Source: Todiramphus chloris collaris
Taxonomy: Eukaryota > Chordata > Aves > Coraciiformes > Alcedinidae
Direction of reading: 5' to 3'
NCBI GenBank assembly: GCA_025345505.1
Contig: JANVCC010000261.1
Location: forward strand, 2,127,486 to 2,191,485
DNA length: 64,000 nt
A program made the position numbers and the translations under genes. Shown one piece after another: positions 49,641 through 62,739 of the stretch (positions are counted from its first letter, which is position 1; each line of letters starts with the position of its first letter). Below the pieces are notes generated by a model. That model was not told where the DNA came from. It saw nothing but the letters and a program-made list of their open reading frames with translations, and made no database searches.

Positions 49641-50647
49641 TGTTAGTAAAACCACTCCTCCCCCCCCAATATTGAAGAGAAAATATTGAAAACTGTAAGT
49701 TTATTCTGACTATTGAATCCATATAAAAAACTGGTGCATTTACATAAAGCATTAATAGGTTGTATCATGTATTATTCAGTTATGGATTAGTATAATTTTC
49801 ACTACAGGGCACAGTTTTAAATTTATGACTAACAGTATCAGACTATTCCATTCCATTATCAGATAAAGTTGGCCAATTTTATTAAAATAGTCAAAAGACA
49901 ATAATACTTGGAAAAATAAATGGATTCAAGATGAAAATGCCTAGATAAGGTGTCTGTCAAGGTACAGTCTAATTCTTGACCAAAGACTGGTACCAACGTT
50001 GGATGGCTGATTGTTAGGTTTCCAAAACAAGCCATCCTCAACCATAGACAAGATCTGGAAAAAAAATATTTCCAAAAGATACCTTTAACAAAGGAAGTGA
50101 AAAAAGTCCTTAGACTAAAACTTAAATGCAGGTTTTTCTGTACAACTCATAGAAAAAAAACCAAACATTTTGGGAAGATAATGAGTAACGTAAGCAGATA
50201 GACATCCTACTTGACACACCTCAGGTAGCTAAAACTCTCAATATTTCACTTACAGAAAGAAAATGAAATATCTGCAATATTTTCACATCTCTTAATGTAT
50301 CAACCTGTGTACACTGAATGCACTAAAACGCTATTTACTGGCAATGGTTTGCATCACTTTGTAAATTCTAAATTAAAGCCGAAAAAACAAAAAGGTTAAA
50401 ATTAAAATATCATTCCTGTCCTCAAAGATCAATTGTTTGGCCTTTTTTAAACTTCCTGTTTTGCTATATAGGAACTCTTCTTTATCACACTCGATTCACG
50501 GAACATGCTACTATTGTTTTGCTTTGCTTTACTCCCCATCAGCAAAAAAACTACTGCACCTGAACAAGACACTAAACCCCTTTTCCATGCATGTTTTCTC
50601 ACAGAATAAACTGACATCAGTAGATTGTTTGCTTTTAACCCTGACAT

Positions 50648-50661
50648 CCCCCCCCCCCCCC
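50648..50661. repeat. Poly-C run of 14
   Basis: Fourteen consecutive cytosines in AT-rich DNA. Sequencing length error is likely here. Confidence 0.95.
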
Positions 50662-53600
50662 AAGCCTATTTTTGAAACAAATTTTATTTTCGGATGTCCT
50701 GACTCTGATACTAAATTGGAAACCCTGGTGTGAATTTTATAGAACACTATTTCCTTTTATAGAGGATGTTCACAGCTAATCTGTCATCTACAGGGCAGGC
50801 AGAGGCCAGAAGCTGGGAAACCAAGACAGGTGGCCTAGCAGAAGCCTGAAATCTGAACTTTTTTGGCATTTTGTGCTAAATTCAATTGCAGGGAATCTGA
50901 GTATTTTGTCAGTGTACCCTCTTTTATTAACACTATAAAAAGAAAACAGCTCTGTAACAGAATAGGCAAACGCTGCTCAGAAACACTTTCCTGCATAACA
51001 GTTCTTCCTCCCAGACAAAGATGGGCCACAAATTCCCTGTTTCCCACAGGTCTTTTCCCAAGAAGTTATGCCAGCAGATGAAGAACCCAAATTTGTTCAG
51101 GCTTCCCACCCACAGCCCTGCAAACACCCACTTCTTCTTCTGTTTTCAACATGCGTTTAAAAACATCTTCACATTAAGTCAGCAAGTGATGCCATTCCTC
51201 CCTCATTCTAATATTAATGTAATTGAATGGCATTATTGTTCAATTAAGTATTACTTTTTAATTAAGAATTTGTTAACTATTACTTTTGTACTTTGCCAGC
51301 TGACCTGATGTACCTGCAGAGCGTGGCAGCATCGTCACCAAAACACCCATAAATAGAAGGTCTTTGACTCCTCCCTTTCCATAGCACATCAGCTGTCTCC
51401 AGGAGATGGGAACTACCACACTCCTTATATCCTGGTAGGAAAGAGTCATTCTGAAAATGAGGCATAGTTTGTCCTTGTGCAGACAAGAGGGCTCGGAGAA
51501 ACGGGACCTAAGTATGTAGGAGCAACCTTGAGTCAAGAGCAGCCTAAATGTACCAGCTCAGGGAGTGAAGTTCAGCTTTGGCACAGTAGCTCCAAGGGGA
51601 CTAAGGTAACCCTGAGCCACTTCATTCAGACACTAATGGGGAACAGGGTTTCTACTGAGCCCTGCAACATGTAATGTAGGTATCGGCCAAACTATGCAGT
51701 AGAAACCTTCTCTTGATCCCAACTGTAACAAAAAAAGGTGTGAAGCATCAGTTAATTAGTAAAATTAAAAGATTAAAAGAATTAAAACCAAGTCCTACTT
51801 CGCACTTAAAATGAAGTATGAGCTACTCAGCTCAACACTTGGGAGCCTGCTGCACCCACCACCTCAAACACCAGTTGGGTAAAGAGCATGGGGCTTCCCC
51901 ACAACCCATCAGGACAGCATGGAACACACAAATATGCTCCAGCAGCACATTTGCTCCTTCTCCTTCACGTCAGCCTTCCATGAAAGTGAAAGCCCTTCAT
52001 TCAGGTGACAGATTTGACTCGAAGGCATCGTAAGTCTTCACAGAAAAAAAATCCCTCCCAAAGGCAGTGCTTTACAGACAAGCATCAGGCTTTACCTTGC
52101 TTAACAACTATCCTGAACTCAAATCTAAAGGGAGAAATGCTGCTAAAGATACAACCTGGAGTAAACTTACTGAAAATCTTCCCATTTTGGACACAGTAAT
52201 ACTGGTTTCGGCTGTTTATCATCTTAAAGGCAAACACCAGTCTAGTATTTGGGGAAGTGCCTTGTAAAACACAGAAAGAAAGTATAAATGTCTGTGTTAA
52301 TGTGTATGTCTGCAAATGGGGTGAAAGTATCTGTGTCAGTAAAAATAATTGCCACTACACAAAATAACTGTTCATCCGCATTACGGTGTTTTCATTTATT
52401 ATCTCCAATTTATAAACCATTTTTTACTAAAAGGGTACACACTGCAGACCAAGCACAGAAAAATGAGATAGTATGTACACTTTGAGGAAATTCCTGGCTT
52501 TCTGTTCCTTGTGATTTCTTTACCTTCCCAGACACGTAAGATAAACACAGCTCGACTGACTTCAGCATTTTATGGTTTACAGCCCACAGTCCCAAAAGCT
52601 GCAGGGACAGAGAAAAGATTCCAAGAATGAAACAAAAGAAAAAAACCAAACCAAACAAATATTGTTTTCCCTCCTGCATTTTCTACGCTCTCCCACCTAT
52701 GAGCAGTTTCTCGCAGGAGTATCTTTTATTCATAGAATGATTACATTATTTAACTTTTCATCTTGGACTTCCGCTAATAACGCCAAATGAAATGCGTGTA
52801 TCTATCTAAAAAAAAAAGCTGCAGCCTTCTGAAAAATGTCTTTTCAGCTTTCAACACTAAGTTCACTTCTGCTTTTAACTCGGGAGGTTTTTGCATACAA
52901 GAATAGGAGCCTGTCAGAGACAGAAGATAAACTTTGTGAACTTCAGAACCATGATACTTGATTCATAAATGCTGAACTAACAGGCTTTCTATCTGTCCTT
53001 CCTCCCAGTGGCCCTATACTCATTTTCTCCACAAACTTCCTCATCTCTTCTTTAAGGTAAAAGTAACAGTTCTACTAATTAAAAGGTTCTGCAGTGATTC
53101 CAGATTTCCTATTTGGGGGCATCCTATTTTATACACATTAGCTTGAAACATGTTTTTAAACTAGTTAAATATAATTTGACAGCAGTTATGCCCTTATTTT
53201 GGCTTCGCATGTCCTTTGTTAATTAGACGACTCCCCTAATACAATCTCACCAAGTCTTTGTGAGCCCCTAAGCTATCATCAACTCCACAAGTTTCTTAAT
53301 TTACACCTGCTGAGATAGGATCAGCAGACTCGGGTTTGTTTAAATGAAAATTTCTGTTTGCATTACAGACCCAAGGTGCCTGCCCACGGGCGTAGGCATC
53401 GGGATAAACAGCCACCATAGGTGGCCACTCTCCAAACCAGAAACCTTGCAGAAAGTCGACTGGACCGAGAAAAAAAACCCAACTGAAGGCAGAATACATT
53501 CCCAGAGCAGCATTTGCATTCGCTGTATTTCAAACGATACAAACCTAATTTTGTTAAACTCAGTGTTATTCTCCCATAATCGTTATAAAGCTAAGGAATT

Positions 53601-53889
53601 GGAATGACGTGTGTGTGCCTATGTTAGAAAGGTTGTACATACACCAAAGCTTTCAAAACTGACCAGCAGTTAGTCTAATTTGTACTAATTTAGTGCCTTA
53701 ATTTCAAGAAACCAAGTGCTCATTTTTGAGAAAAATCAGAATATAATTCCCATATATATATAGCATAATTGCAGCTAAGAGTATTTTTAAATTAATAGGG
53801 ACTTTATCTTCAAGGCTCTTTATTAATAAACTTTAACTTGAAGATTAGTTTTCAGTGAGTCTTTCTAGAAGGATGAATCAAGAAGTCCG

Positions 53890-53927
53890 TAAATAAATAA
53901 TAATAATTAATAATAATAAAATAATTT
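53890..53927. repeat. AAT/AATA microsatellite
   Basis: Impure aaataaataataataattaa-type repeat of about 38 bp. Confidence 0.9.
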
Positions 53928-53951
53928 CCAGAAAATATCTTAATGCTTATT

Positions 53952-54021
53952 AAAAAAAAAAAAAGACAAACAAAAAACCCAAAGAAACAACAACAAACAA
54001 AACCCACAAAACACAAAAAAA
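53952..54021. repeat. A-rich low-complexity tract
   Basis: A run of 13 A followed by caaacaa/aaaccc-type A-rich sequence of about 70 bp. It could be the decayed poly(A) tail of a retroposed sequence, but no body or target-site duplication is evident. Confidence 0.7.
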
Positions 54022-55026
54022 CTTTGTTTTGAAAATGATAGGAGTCAAGCGTTATGAAGTTAGGTTTCTGGAACGGATCTGAATATGGATCAAGTGTTAT
54101 GGTTCTGAAGTTCTTACGTTCCTAAATAAAGAAATTTACATTAAGTAAAACTCGACACATCACCACCTTCTCTGCAAATGCATTTATGATAAAAATAACT
54201 ACATCAATCTGATCTGAAATGTTTGGATTACCCTTAAAACAACGTGCTCCTGACTTACCTTGCCTGCAGACTTAAATATTCCACTGTGACTGGCTACGTC
54301 AGACACTTGATTATATTGTTGGGTTTTCTAACATCAATCAACTCCCATGTTTGATTTAGAGATTTGCTCCCTACCACAATGTATTTAAGTAAAGTTGGCA
54401 ACTAGGAGCATAACATGATAACCTGACCATGTGAAAGGTTCAAATCAACAATTACACAGCTTTCAGTTGTGAAAACAACCAGTAACTCTTGAGGCAAGCC
54501 AATAACATTTTCTTCTATTTTCTCACCAATTAAATGAGATCCTCTTTCCTCGTCTGAGGTGGATGTAGGTTATCAAGTGTGTGTGCTTTTAGGATTAGCC
54601 ATGTTCATGGCAATACAATTACCCTGAGGAACTTGGAAGAGTTTGCACAGTCCAAGTCCAGCTTTTCCATGTTCCAATTTGTCATGTCACAAAATACTAC
54701 ACAGCCACTTGTTTTCCAGTGACTGCTGGCTGAACAGTCACCTGCATAATTATGATTCATGGCTAGAAAGTATCAGACAAGGTCAGTGTTACTGGCTCTA
54801 ATATACACTAAATTGAATGACTTACTGCAAGTCATCTCCATTTCTCAATCTATTCACTAGGCAGGAATATGGAAAAATTCAGCTACATGGGGATGGAGTA
54901 GAGAAGAACATTCACAATAGGCAGGCTTTATCAGAAGTGGAAAAAAAGTTCTAGGACCATCATTTTTTCCCCACAATTCATTTATTACTTATCTTTCTAA
55001 AGTGGTCCTGTAACCAGAAGAAATAG

Positions 55027-55377
55027 TGTGGCCAGCAGGACTAGAGAAGTGATCATCCTCCTGTACTTGACACTGGTGAGGTCACACCTCAAACACTGGG
55101 TTCAGTTTTGGGCCCCTCACTCCAAGAAGGGCATCGAGGAGCTGGAGCATGCCCAGAGAACAGCAATGAAGCTGGTGGAGGGTCTAGGGCACAAGTCTGG
55201 GGAGAAGCAGCTGAGGACCTGGGGTTGTTCAGCCTGGAGAAAAGGAGGCTGAGGGGAGTCACTCTTGACAACTCCCTGAAAGGAGGTTCTAGTGAGGTGG
55301 GTGTTGGTCTCTTCTCCCAAGTGAGAAGTGACAGGACAAGGGGAAGTGGCCTCAGGTTATGCCGGGGGGGGTTCATA
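55027..55377 (+). repeat. CR1 LINE fragment truncated at both ends
   Basis: Sense CR1 with long recognisable blocks: gtggccagcaggactagaga, actggtgaggtcacacctca, cagttttgggcccctcactc, gaagctggtggagggtctag, ggttgttcagcctggagaaa, acaactccctgaaaggaggtt and gtgggtgttggtctcttctc. It starts further 5' in the element than the copy at 39.9 kb but stops at ggggggttcatattg without the CR1 3' end, suggesting a later deletion or rearrangement. ORFs at 55028-55476 on both strands are readings of this element. Confidence 0.95.
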
Positions 55378-58300
55378 TTGTGTTTCATTACACAGCATCT
55401 GGTGTGGGGCTGTTATGCAATTGTCCTCTACCCCAAGGCAGAGGATAACCTTAAACCAATTAATCACACAATATGAGCAAAAGAAAATCCAAGCCAATTT
55501 TGTTCTGACAATTTCCCACTTGCTATATAAGATCATATGTAAATTCAGGGTCTGATTTTTGCTTCAGGAAAAACAAAAATTCACTTTACATTTGCAGAAA
55601 CATCCATGCAGTAGATGACCACATGCTACAGAGATTGGCAAGTTTGGGTACGTTCTAAGGACAAGGTGTGACCCTGAATGCATGAGTCTTCTCATTCATG
55701 AAAATATTAATATAAAAATAGCAATAAAAATGAAAATATTATTATAAAATGGAGTCATATGGAAGACATTGCAGAAAGATGCCAGCAATTCAGCAGCATG
55801 CAGCTCTCCCTGTGAAATACTATGTGAACTAATAAACTAATTTCCATAAAATTACACATCACACTCCAAAAACAGCACTTTCTCTACCACTGTCAAGGGT
55901 AGGTGCCTGCTCCTCTACAGACGCTCTCAAGAAGGGGAAGAGTGAGGTTACTGAAGGTTGAAATGCAGACAGTGCCTGAGGGGATTGAGTACCTGGGATT
56001 AATTTAGAGGAGGAAGTGAAAAGGGAGGTGATGGAGTCATTTGCCCCAGGGCTGGGTGAGGAGCCAAGAGACAGGCACCAGTGATGTTTAGGTGTTGCAC
56101 ATAGTTCCAGTCTTTTCCTGCACAGTCTGTTGCTGACCCTTCCCTCCCTGCTGGGATCCAACTCAAGAAATGAGAGCAAAGCTCTACAGCCCAACCCCAT
56201 TTACACATTTTGAGAACTTCACGCTGTTTTGTTGATAGGAAAAGTATCAAAACACTCGTCATGACCAGCTCTGAAATAGTTTGTTCACACTGACCAGATT
56301 TTGTATTGTGAAAGCAATTGCTTACACCTAGTACAATTCCCTTTGCATTGAAAACACTACTGAAGTGGGTTTTACTGGTATTTTCTATTGGAGGGAAATA
56401 AATCACTTTTGCCTTCTGGCCAAGAACAGCTGATCACCATCCTTTCATTTGGATTCAGAGACACAACCCTCACTCTCTACTTGCAAATCATGTTTTCAAA
56501 CCTCCACCCCCACCTCTCTCTTATCTCTTTCTTCAAGTGGTGTGCAAACATGGACACAGCATTCTCTTGAGGTGAGTAGCTACTTCATGTACTAACTCTT
56601 GGGCATCCCACATGTTCTTCATGCTTTCCAAGATGACCTCTGGTTTTTTTCACAGCCAGCTTTGTTGACCCAGATCATTAGGAATGTGATGGGAAGAGGA
56701 AAGCAAGGTAATGTATTTTATTTTACACTGCAGGGGTCTAAGAATGTAAGTGCAGTTATGTCTCAGATGAGGACCAGCAACTCCCCAGCAAAGAACAGCA
56801 AGTGCTCAAACTGTTGTCTGAATCATTCATAACCCGCAGCATCCTGTTAGACAACTGGCTTGGTTCACATGACACTGGTACCTGAAGATTCTCCTCCCTC
56901 TCTTTTTTTTAACAGCATCCATCAAGTCAGTTATTCTTTTCTTTATACTTGAGCACTTATTAATTATGTTTTCTTCATTGAATTTCTTCTTGTTGATGTC
57001 TGGATATTTCTTCAGTTACCAGGATAATTTTAACTCCTAGTTTAATCATTTATAGTGCTTGCAACCCTTCCCAGATGGATAAAATCCAGAAATTGCTAAG
57101 TAGTCTATATTCATCTGACATTAAAAACACAAAATAAAGGAATGGACCTGTATAAGGATTCCATCTAAAGTATCTTTTCAATTTATAAGTGAAGACACCA
57201 ATAACTATTATTAACTGACATAATCTGTATCACATGTCCTCATTTAAGAGAATAACAAAAAAAAAAATCAACATTCTACTATCAAGCTGCACCTACTGCT
57301 TCTCCCTAACACACTCAACCACTTCAACATAGGAAATCATGTTGAATTGACAACATTTGCTCTTGAAAAAAAATCTGTTTTCTTTTAGTTTCTTTATCCT
57401 CTCACTACTTGTAACGTTAATTGTTTAATTTGCTATCTTTCTGGTTATCAAAGTTAGGCAAAATGATTTGCAAGCCACCAGATCAGGCTTTTCTTAAGAA
57501 AAATACTATGTTTGTCCTTTTCTATTCTAGGGGATCTTCCTCAGGACTGTGAAACAGAATGATATTGTTACTCTAAATTACCTCTGATTTTTAGATTTTC
57601 CACCAGCTCTAACATGTTTGGTTTCAGATAAACTGGAGATTGCATAACTATCACTCAAAATTTTTACTACACCTAGCAGTATAAAACTACTGGTTCAAAG
57701 GCCTAATACAGACAAAAGCTAATTACCTTCCCACTTGAATAATTTCTCCTCTCAGTTCTTGACTACTGTTATTTTTTCCATTAGCTGTCCTTCCTCAGTG
57801 CTTTGTATTGAAGATGCTATAAATACCAGTGCAATGCTGCAGAGGATGGTCTCCTTGCTCTTAGTGCAAGAGGAGGGAAAACTTGTTTGACAAATGAGCT
57901 TTCCAAGCTGTGACACTCAGTTAAAACTGACACTGTTTGCCTTCCTGTTATCAAGGATAACAGAAGTAAACTTCGGAAATCAGTTGGTTTCTCTTGCTTC
58001 AAAGTAAATCATGAGAACTCATGGAGGTTACAGATATTGGAAAATATCTGTAATTCCTGGATATTACTGGAGTTCTAATTTAGGAAATATTAAGAGTCAA
58101 GTTAACGTGGTTTGTTTATACGGGACGTCACAACACTGTTATTGTTATTCATCACTTGGCACAAAGGGAAGCTTGGAGTATTTCCAGACAACCTACAAAC
58201 TGGAGTAATTTCGTGTAACAGTTGAGACGGCTGAAGAGGTAACATCAGAAATAGGGGTTTTATCTAACTCAGACACGAAGATTGACTCCCCAGGTGTCAA

Positions 58301-61300
58301 GAACACTTCAGGTCTATGATAAATGCAGCTCCAGAAGGAGCTACTTATGCTGCATGAACCATCAGACACTCCAGCCAAGTCCTGCTCTCACCCAAGGTGC
58401 ACAACAACAGCAGTCTTCAACAGGTTCCCTGTGTTACTGTCTTGTATACCCCTAGGGCTTCAAGCGGTGTCAGACCCTCAAGTTTAGGCAAGTATAGCAT
58501 TCTGTATCTTTGGGTCACAAAATCCACTGATGAAGAATAAACTGAAAACCTTGGGAGAATATTTCTCAGGCTGCAGACAGGAACACAGCACACAAGAACA
58601 ATTATTAACATCTCCAGAGCTCAGGGATACGCCATGGCCTCATCCCTGATGTAAATTCTCAAAGTTAAAGGCAACCTTACTGTCACTCTGCTACAAAACA
58701 TTGAAAAACTCCCTCCCCTGGGAGATGTTCAGTTAACCTGCCCCTAGCAGAGGTAAAGATTCTCCAAATTGTAAAAATAAAATGGATGTCAACATTCTTG
58801 ATTAGGCCAAAAGTCTGAAAATTATCTGAAAAAGATTAGCACATACCACAATATACATTTGCCTATAAAGACACTTTAAGGTTCTCTCTATGACAAATAC
58901 AATTTTACATGTGATAGATCACATAGTCCTTTGTCTTTTCTTTCACATATCTCACCTGAATAAAATAATAATTAAAAAAAATTTATCACATCAACAGAAA
59001 AAGATCTGGTAAGTTAAAAAGTTTCTCTAGCTTCATGAAAATTTATTGACTGATCATCAACAGCATGTTTCAGACTTTGACTCAGGGAGGAGTGTCATTA
59101 ATGGCAGCACCACTGTCACCGAGATGAGTAATAAACTAGTTATGGTAGTTGAAAACCAGAATAAAAGGAAGGTTGCTTGTCACTACCACCAGCAACCTGC
59201 AAAGTGTTCCAGAGGTATTGAGAAGCGAGTAATGCAGGAAACAGCAAAGGAATTAAATCTTTCCCTGAGGAAGTGGAGAGTACTTCACTGTCAGGCTGCA
59301 GAGGTGGGAAACACTGCAGAAGGAACCCGAGGAATTTCTAATATTTCACTTAAAGGAAAATTCTCATGTTAGATGCACTGCCAGCCAGCAGCAGATCACA
59401 ACCAAAGGAGCCAAAAGGTAGCCAATACTTCTATGCGAAATAAATTCTTAGCACTAGCATTCTAGTGTTGTTTAAAGTGAAAAGCTACAATATTTCATAA
59501 ATCCAAACTCAAGTCAAATAAGCAAACAGGTTCTGGAGTTTGATTTGTGCAGGGACTTCTGCAACGCCCAAGCCATGTACATGCAGCAAGGTACAGGAGG
59601 GCCACGTGGGAACAATGAAATGAAAACTCTTGCCCAAGGATGTGTCTTGTAGGCAGGGATTGTTACACAAACAGAGGAAACAGCACAGTTATGTCAAGGT
59701 TGTCGGGCAACAGGACAAGCCTGGACATGCCATGTTGTGCTGCTGCAGGAGGTGGCTTCCCTACAGCAGTGAGCCCATGTAGACCGAGCCATTAACAAGA
59801 TTTATGTTTTGGCAACAATAAGTAGACGTTCTGGATTATTTTGCATGTACCCAGTCAGTCCAAAAAGGTCAGCCTGACTGGAAGAAGCTTTAAGGTTTTT
59901 AAGAAACCAAGGCTATTCACGCCCAATTTACTCCTCAAAAGTTTCAGTTGTCTGTCAGATCAGATTTTTCAAGGTCTACTAAACCCATAAGATTAATTAT
60001 GAATACAAGCAATCCGCTCTCTGCTTCTAAATATGGACTACATGCAACACACCACTATCTTTTTCCTTAACAGAAATTAAGATTATGCTACTACAAATTG
60101 TTATCAAGTGTTATTTAACCTCTCTCGGCTCTAGTGGTCATGACCCCAGCAAGACCAGCCCTGAAGGCCAGCAGCATGGCTGCGCACATCCACCCAGCTA
60201 CATTCTCAGGGTGAACCTTATTGAGGGAAAGCAGTTATTTGGACTCCGTGGTGCATATTTTACTTTTGTTATCAAAAAAACCCCCATGATAGATGAGTTG
60301 TGAACTCTGCTCGATGTTTAAGATAAGCAAACTATGAAGCCAAATTAGATACAGCAATTTTTGCTCTAGGAAGAGGTAAAAGGTGCTGCAGTGGTGTTAT
60401 ATTGGTGGTACAACTACAGGGAACTGCTGCACAGACCCACAGAAGATCTTCTCCAGCCACTTCAGTTGACAGCAACAAAACAGCTTTGCTGGTTTTGAGA
60501 TCTCCCCGGGGATCTGTATATGAGTAGGTGTAAACCAGCAGCTTTTACACCGAGACACTGCCCCAAGCTACTCAGGCACAGCAGAACAGACCTCTCTTCT
60601 GCCTCAGATTTGCATGTGGGTTTCTCATTCTGCTTTCGAAGAACATTTGCAGTGAAATAACATAGGAAATTACAGCTGAGAATAGAAGCAATAGGACTTG
60701 TATCTTGACAAAGTCTAGCAAGCTTTCCTCTACAGACTTAACCTGTCATTCCAAATCACTGGTGAATTAAGTCCATTCTTCTTAAAGCCAGCCCAGGACA
60801 CTGGGATTCGAGGTTTTATATCAATTTTAGTATTAGTACATTTTCAGACATCATATCCAACTCAAAGGTGTGAAAAACTGATTCATCTTGCATTCATCTG
60901 ATGCCAAATCTGCCTCGCCTTGCTCATGGAAACCACTCACTGTTGATTTTCTGTGGGCCAAATTATCATACATTAACAGCTTGAAAGAATATACATGTAA
61001 TCGTGCACATATACGTGGTCTAGCTCACAGTAACTCACAGAAGCAATGCTTTTCATTCAAATCATCAAAACATAAAACAAAATCAAGACTACATAACCTG
61101 ACCACACCTTTGCTGTTCTCCAGTAAATAGCATTAATCTCTGCATCTGGGACCAGAATTTGTATTGCATCGATCAGTGCAAGCCCATGAATTCACAAATA
61201 TTGGTTTGCCTTCCCAGTTAATTGGAACACAACCTTTAGCCACAAAAACATATTCGAATATTCTTTATCTTTGTTCAACAGGGGACAATTTTTTGTTTTA

Positions 61301-62719
61301 AACAGGATGTGTGCAGGATAAATTTTGTTTCTAAGTGGCAATAACAAGAAGCTTTAAAGTAAATCAGACACCATAAAGTAATTCCACAATGCCTTGGAAA
61401 GAACCCAAGACTTGCTGGTACCTAAATATATTCTCTGTGGGTACGTGGAGCGGACACCCTCAATGTGAACAATAACAATATTCCCCTGATAACTCCATGG
61501 AATAGTCTATGAAATGACTTTTCTCCCTGATAAGGAAAAGGATGGAAATTGATTTTGTCGAAACTGTTGCTTAGTAAAAATACAGAGGATGCTAAAAACC
61601 TTACTTTAAAGAAGTAAAATTGCAGTAAAATTTTATTTTAATAAAGAACTTTCTAAGACCTTACCTTCAGCATTTTTCAGTGTCAGGTACATCACTGTAC
61701 AACTATGATACATAAGCTATTTAATAAGAGAGATCCATAACAAAAGAGCCTCAGCAGCTCAAACTTCTTTACTCATTTCTATTTCACTACAGTTGAAATC
61801 ACTTTCACCCACACTTAGCCTGTATCTGGGGCTAAGCTACAGCAGCTCCTCTATCATGCAATGACTCCTCCCCAGCAGAAAGGGGGATCAGGAAAAGGAG
61901 AGCAGACCCATGGGTTGAAATGAAAACATATTAAATGAAACATCAAAACTAATACCAATATATAAAGTCATACTCAGCACAGGGGTCACCATAAACAGGA
62001 AAGCAGTCCTCAGGAGCAAGGTGACAAATGACCCCCTTTGAAAGGCAACCTTTGAAAGAAGGAGGGAGAGAAGAAGTGATGTTTTTATCGTGAGTGTGAT
62101 GTTTATGGGATGGGACACACCTATAGCTAACTCAGGGCAGCTGCCCTGGCTTCTGCCCCTCCCAGCTTAAGCTCCAGGTTGACTGGGAACTGCTTGCTAA
62201 CGGCCTGCAGACCATGGCTGGCTGTGATCTGTCCCAGCAAAACCAGGGCAAGTCCCGTAACAAGTGGTGTGAAATACTCTGAGAACAGCAACTTGTAACT
62301 GTGAAATTCCTGCAGACTGCATCAAGTTGCAGTGGTTTAGAATTAATATCTCAAATGGCGTGCGTTAATATGTTCTGTATTTTTCATGGTGCCCTTCATT
62401 TTGAGATTCTTTTCACTAAAAGACTCATGAGATCGTGCTTAGCGTTTCAGTTTTATCTCTAGCAGGTGACACACACCATAGTCTTTGGGTGTTTCAGTTT
62501 TCTCAAAAGTTTGAAACTTATGTCACTAACATTGTGAGAGCTGTGGCGCTTTCAAATTGTAAATATACATATAAATTCTGTTTATGCTTTAATTAAATCT
62601 AAGGTGGACACCTTAGAACTACATTTAATCTCAAAAAATAAGAGTGTGCTACAATGTACTTGGGGTCTTCCATGGCCAGGACTCCCAGTGAGAAATTCCA
62701 TGTCTCTACACAATCATGT
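55378..62719. other. Intergenic, no gene seen
   Basis: AT-rich sequence without a recognised exon. The longest ORFs are 55859-56200 and 55999-56406 (minus, overlapping frames), 59046-59372 (plus, 108 codons, hydrophilic) and 61888-62118 (minus). None shows a known motif or is flanked by convincing splice sites joining to another exon. Confidence 0.5.
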
Positions 62720-62739
62720 ACCCATTTAATTAAATGGGT
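62720..62739. repeat. Perfect 20-bp palindrome
   Basis: acccatttaattaaatgggt equals its own reverse complement. The core TTAATTAA is a typical homeodomain-dimer type sequence. It may be a dimeric protein-binding site or chance. Confidence 0.9.

Larger units (their letters stand above)
49641..55026. other. Intergenic, no gene seen
   Basis: AT-rich DNA with homopolymers and simple repeats listed separately. A homeodomain-like AT cluster is at 51215-51290. ORFs are short and overlap in several frames (for example around 50437-50747 and 51273-51536) with no recognised product. Confidence 0.5.

Noticed and set aside
55028-55476. Several ORFs on both strands
   Set aside because: They are readings of a CR1 fragment that covers only its untranslated or 3' part.
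59046-59372. 108-codon hydrophilic plus-strand ORF
   Set aside because: Looks protein-like in composition but matches nothing I recognise and has no exon context. Would need a conservation test.
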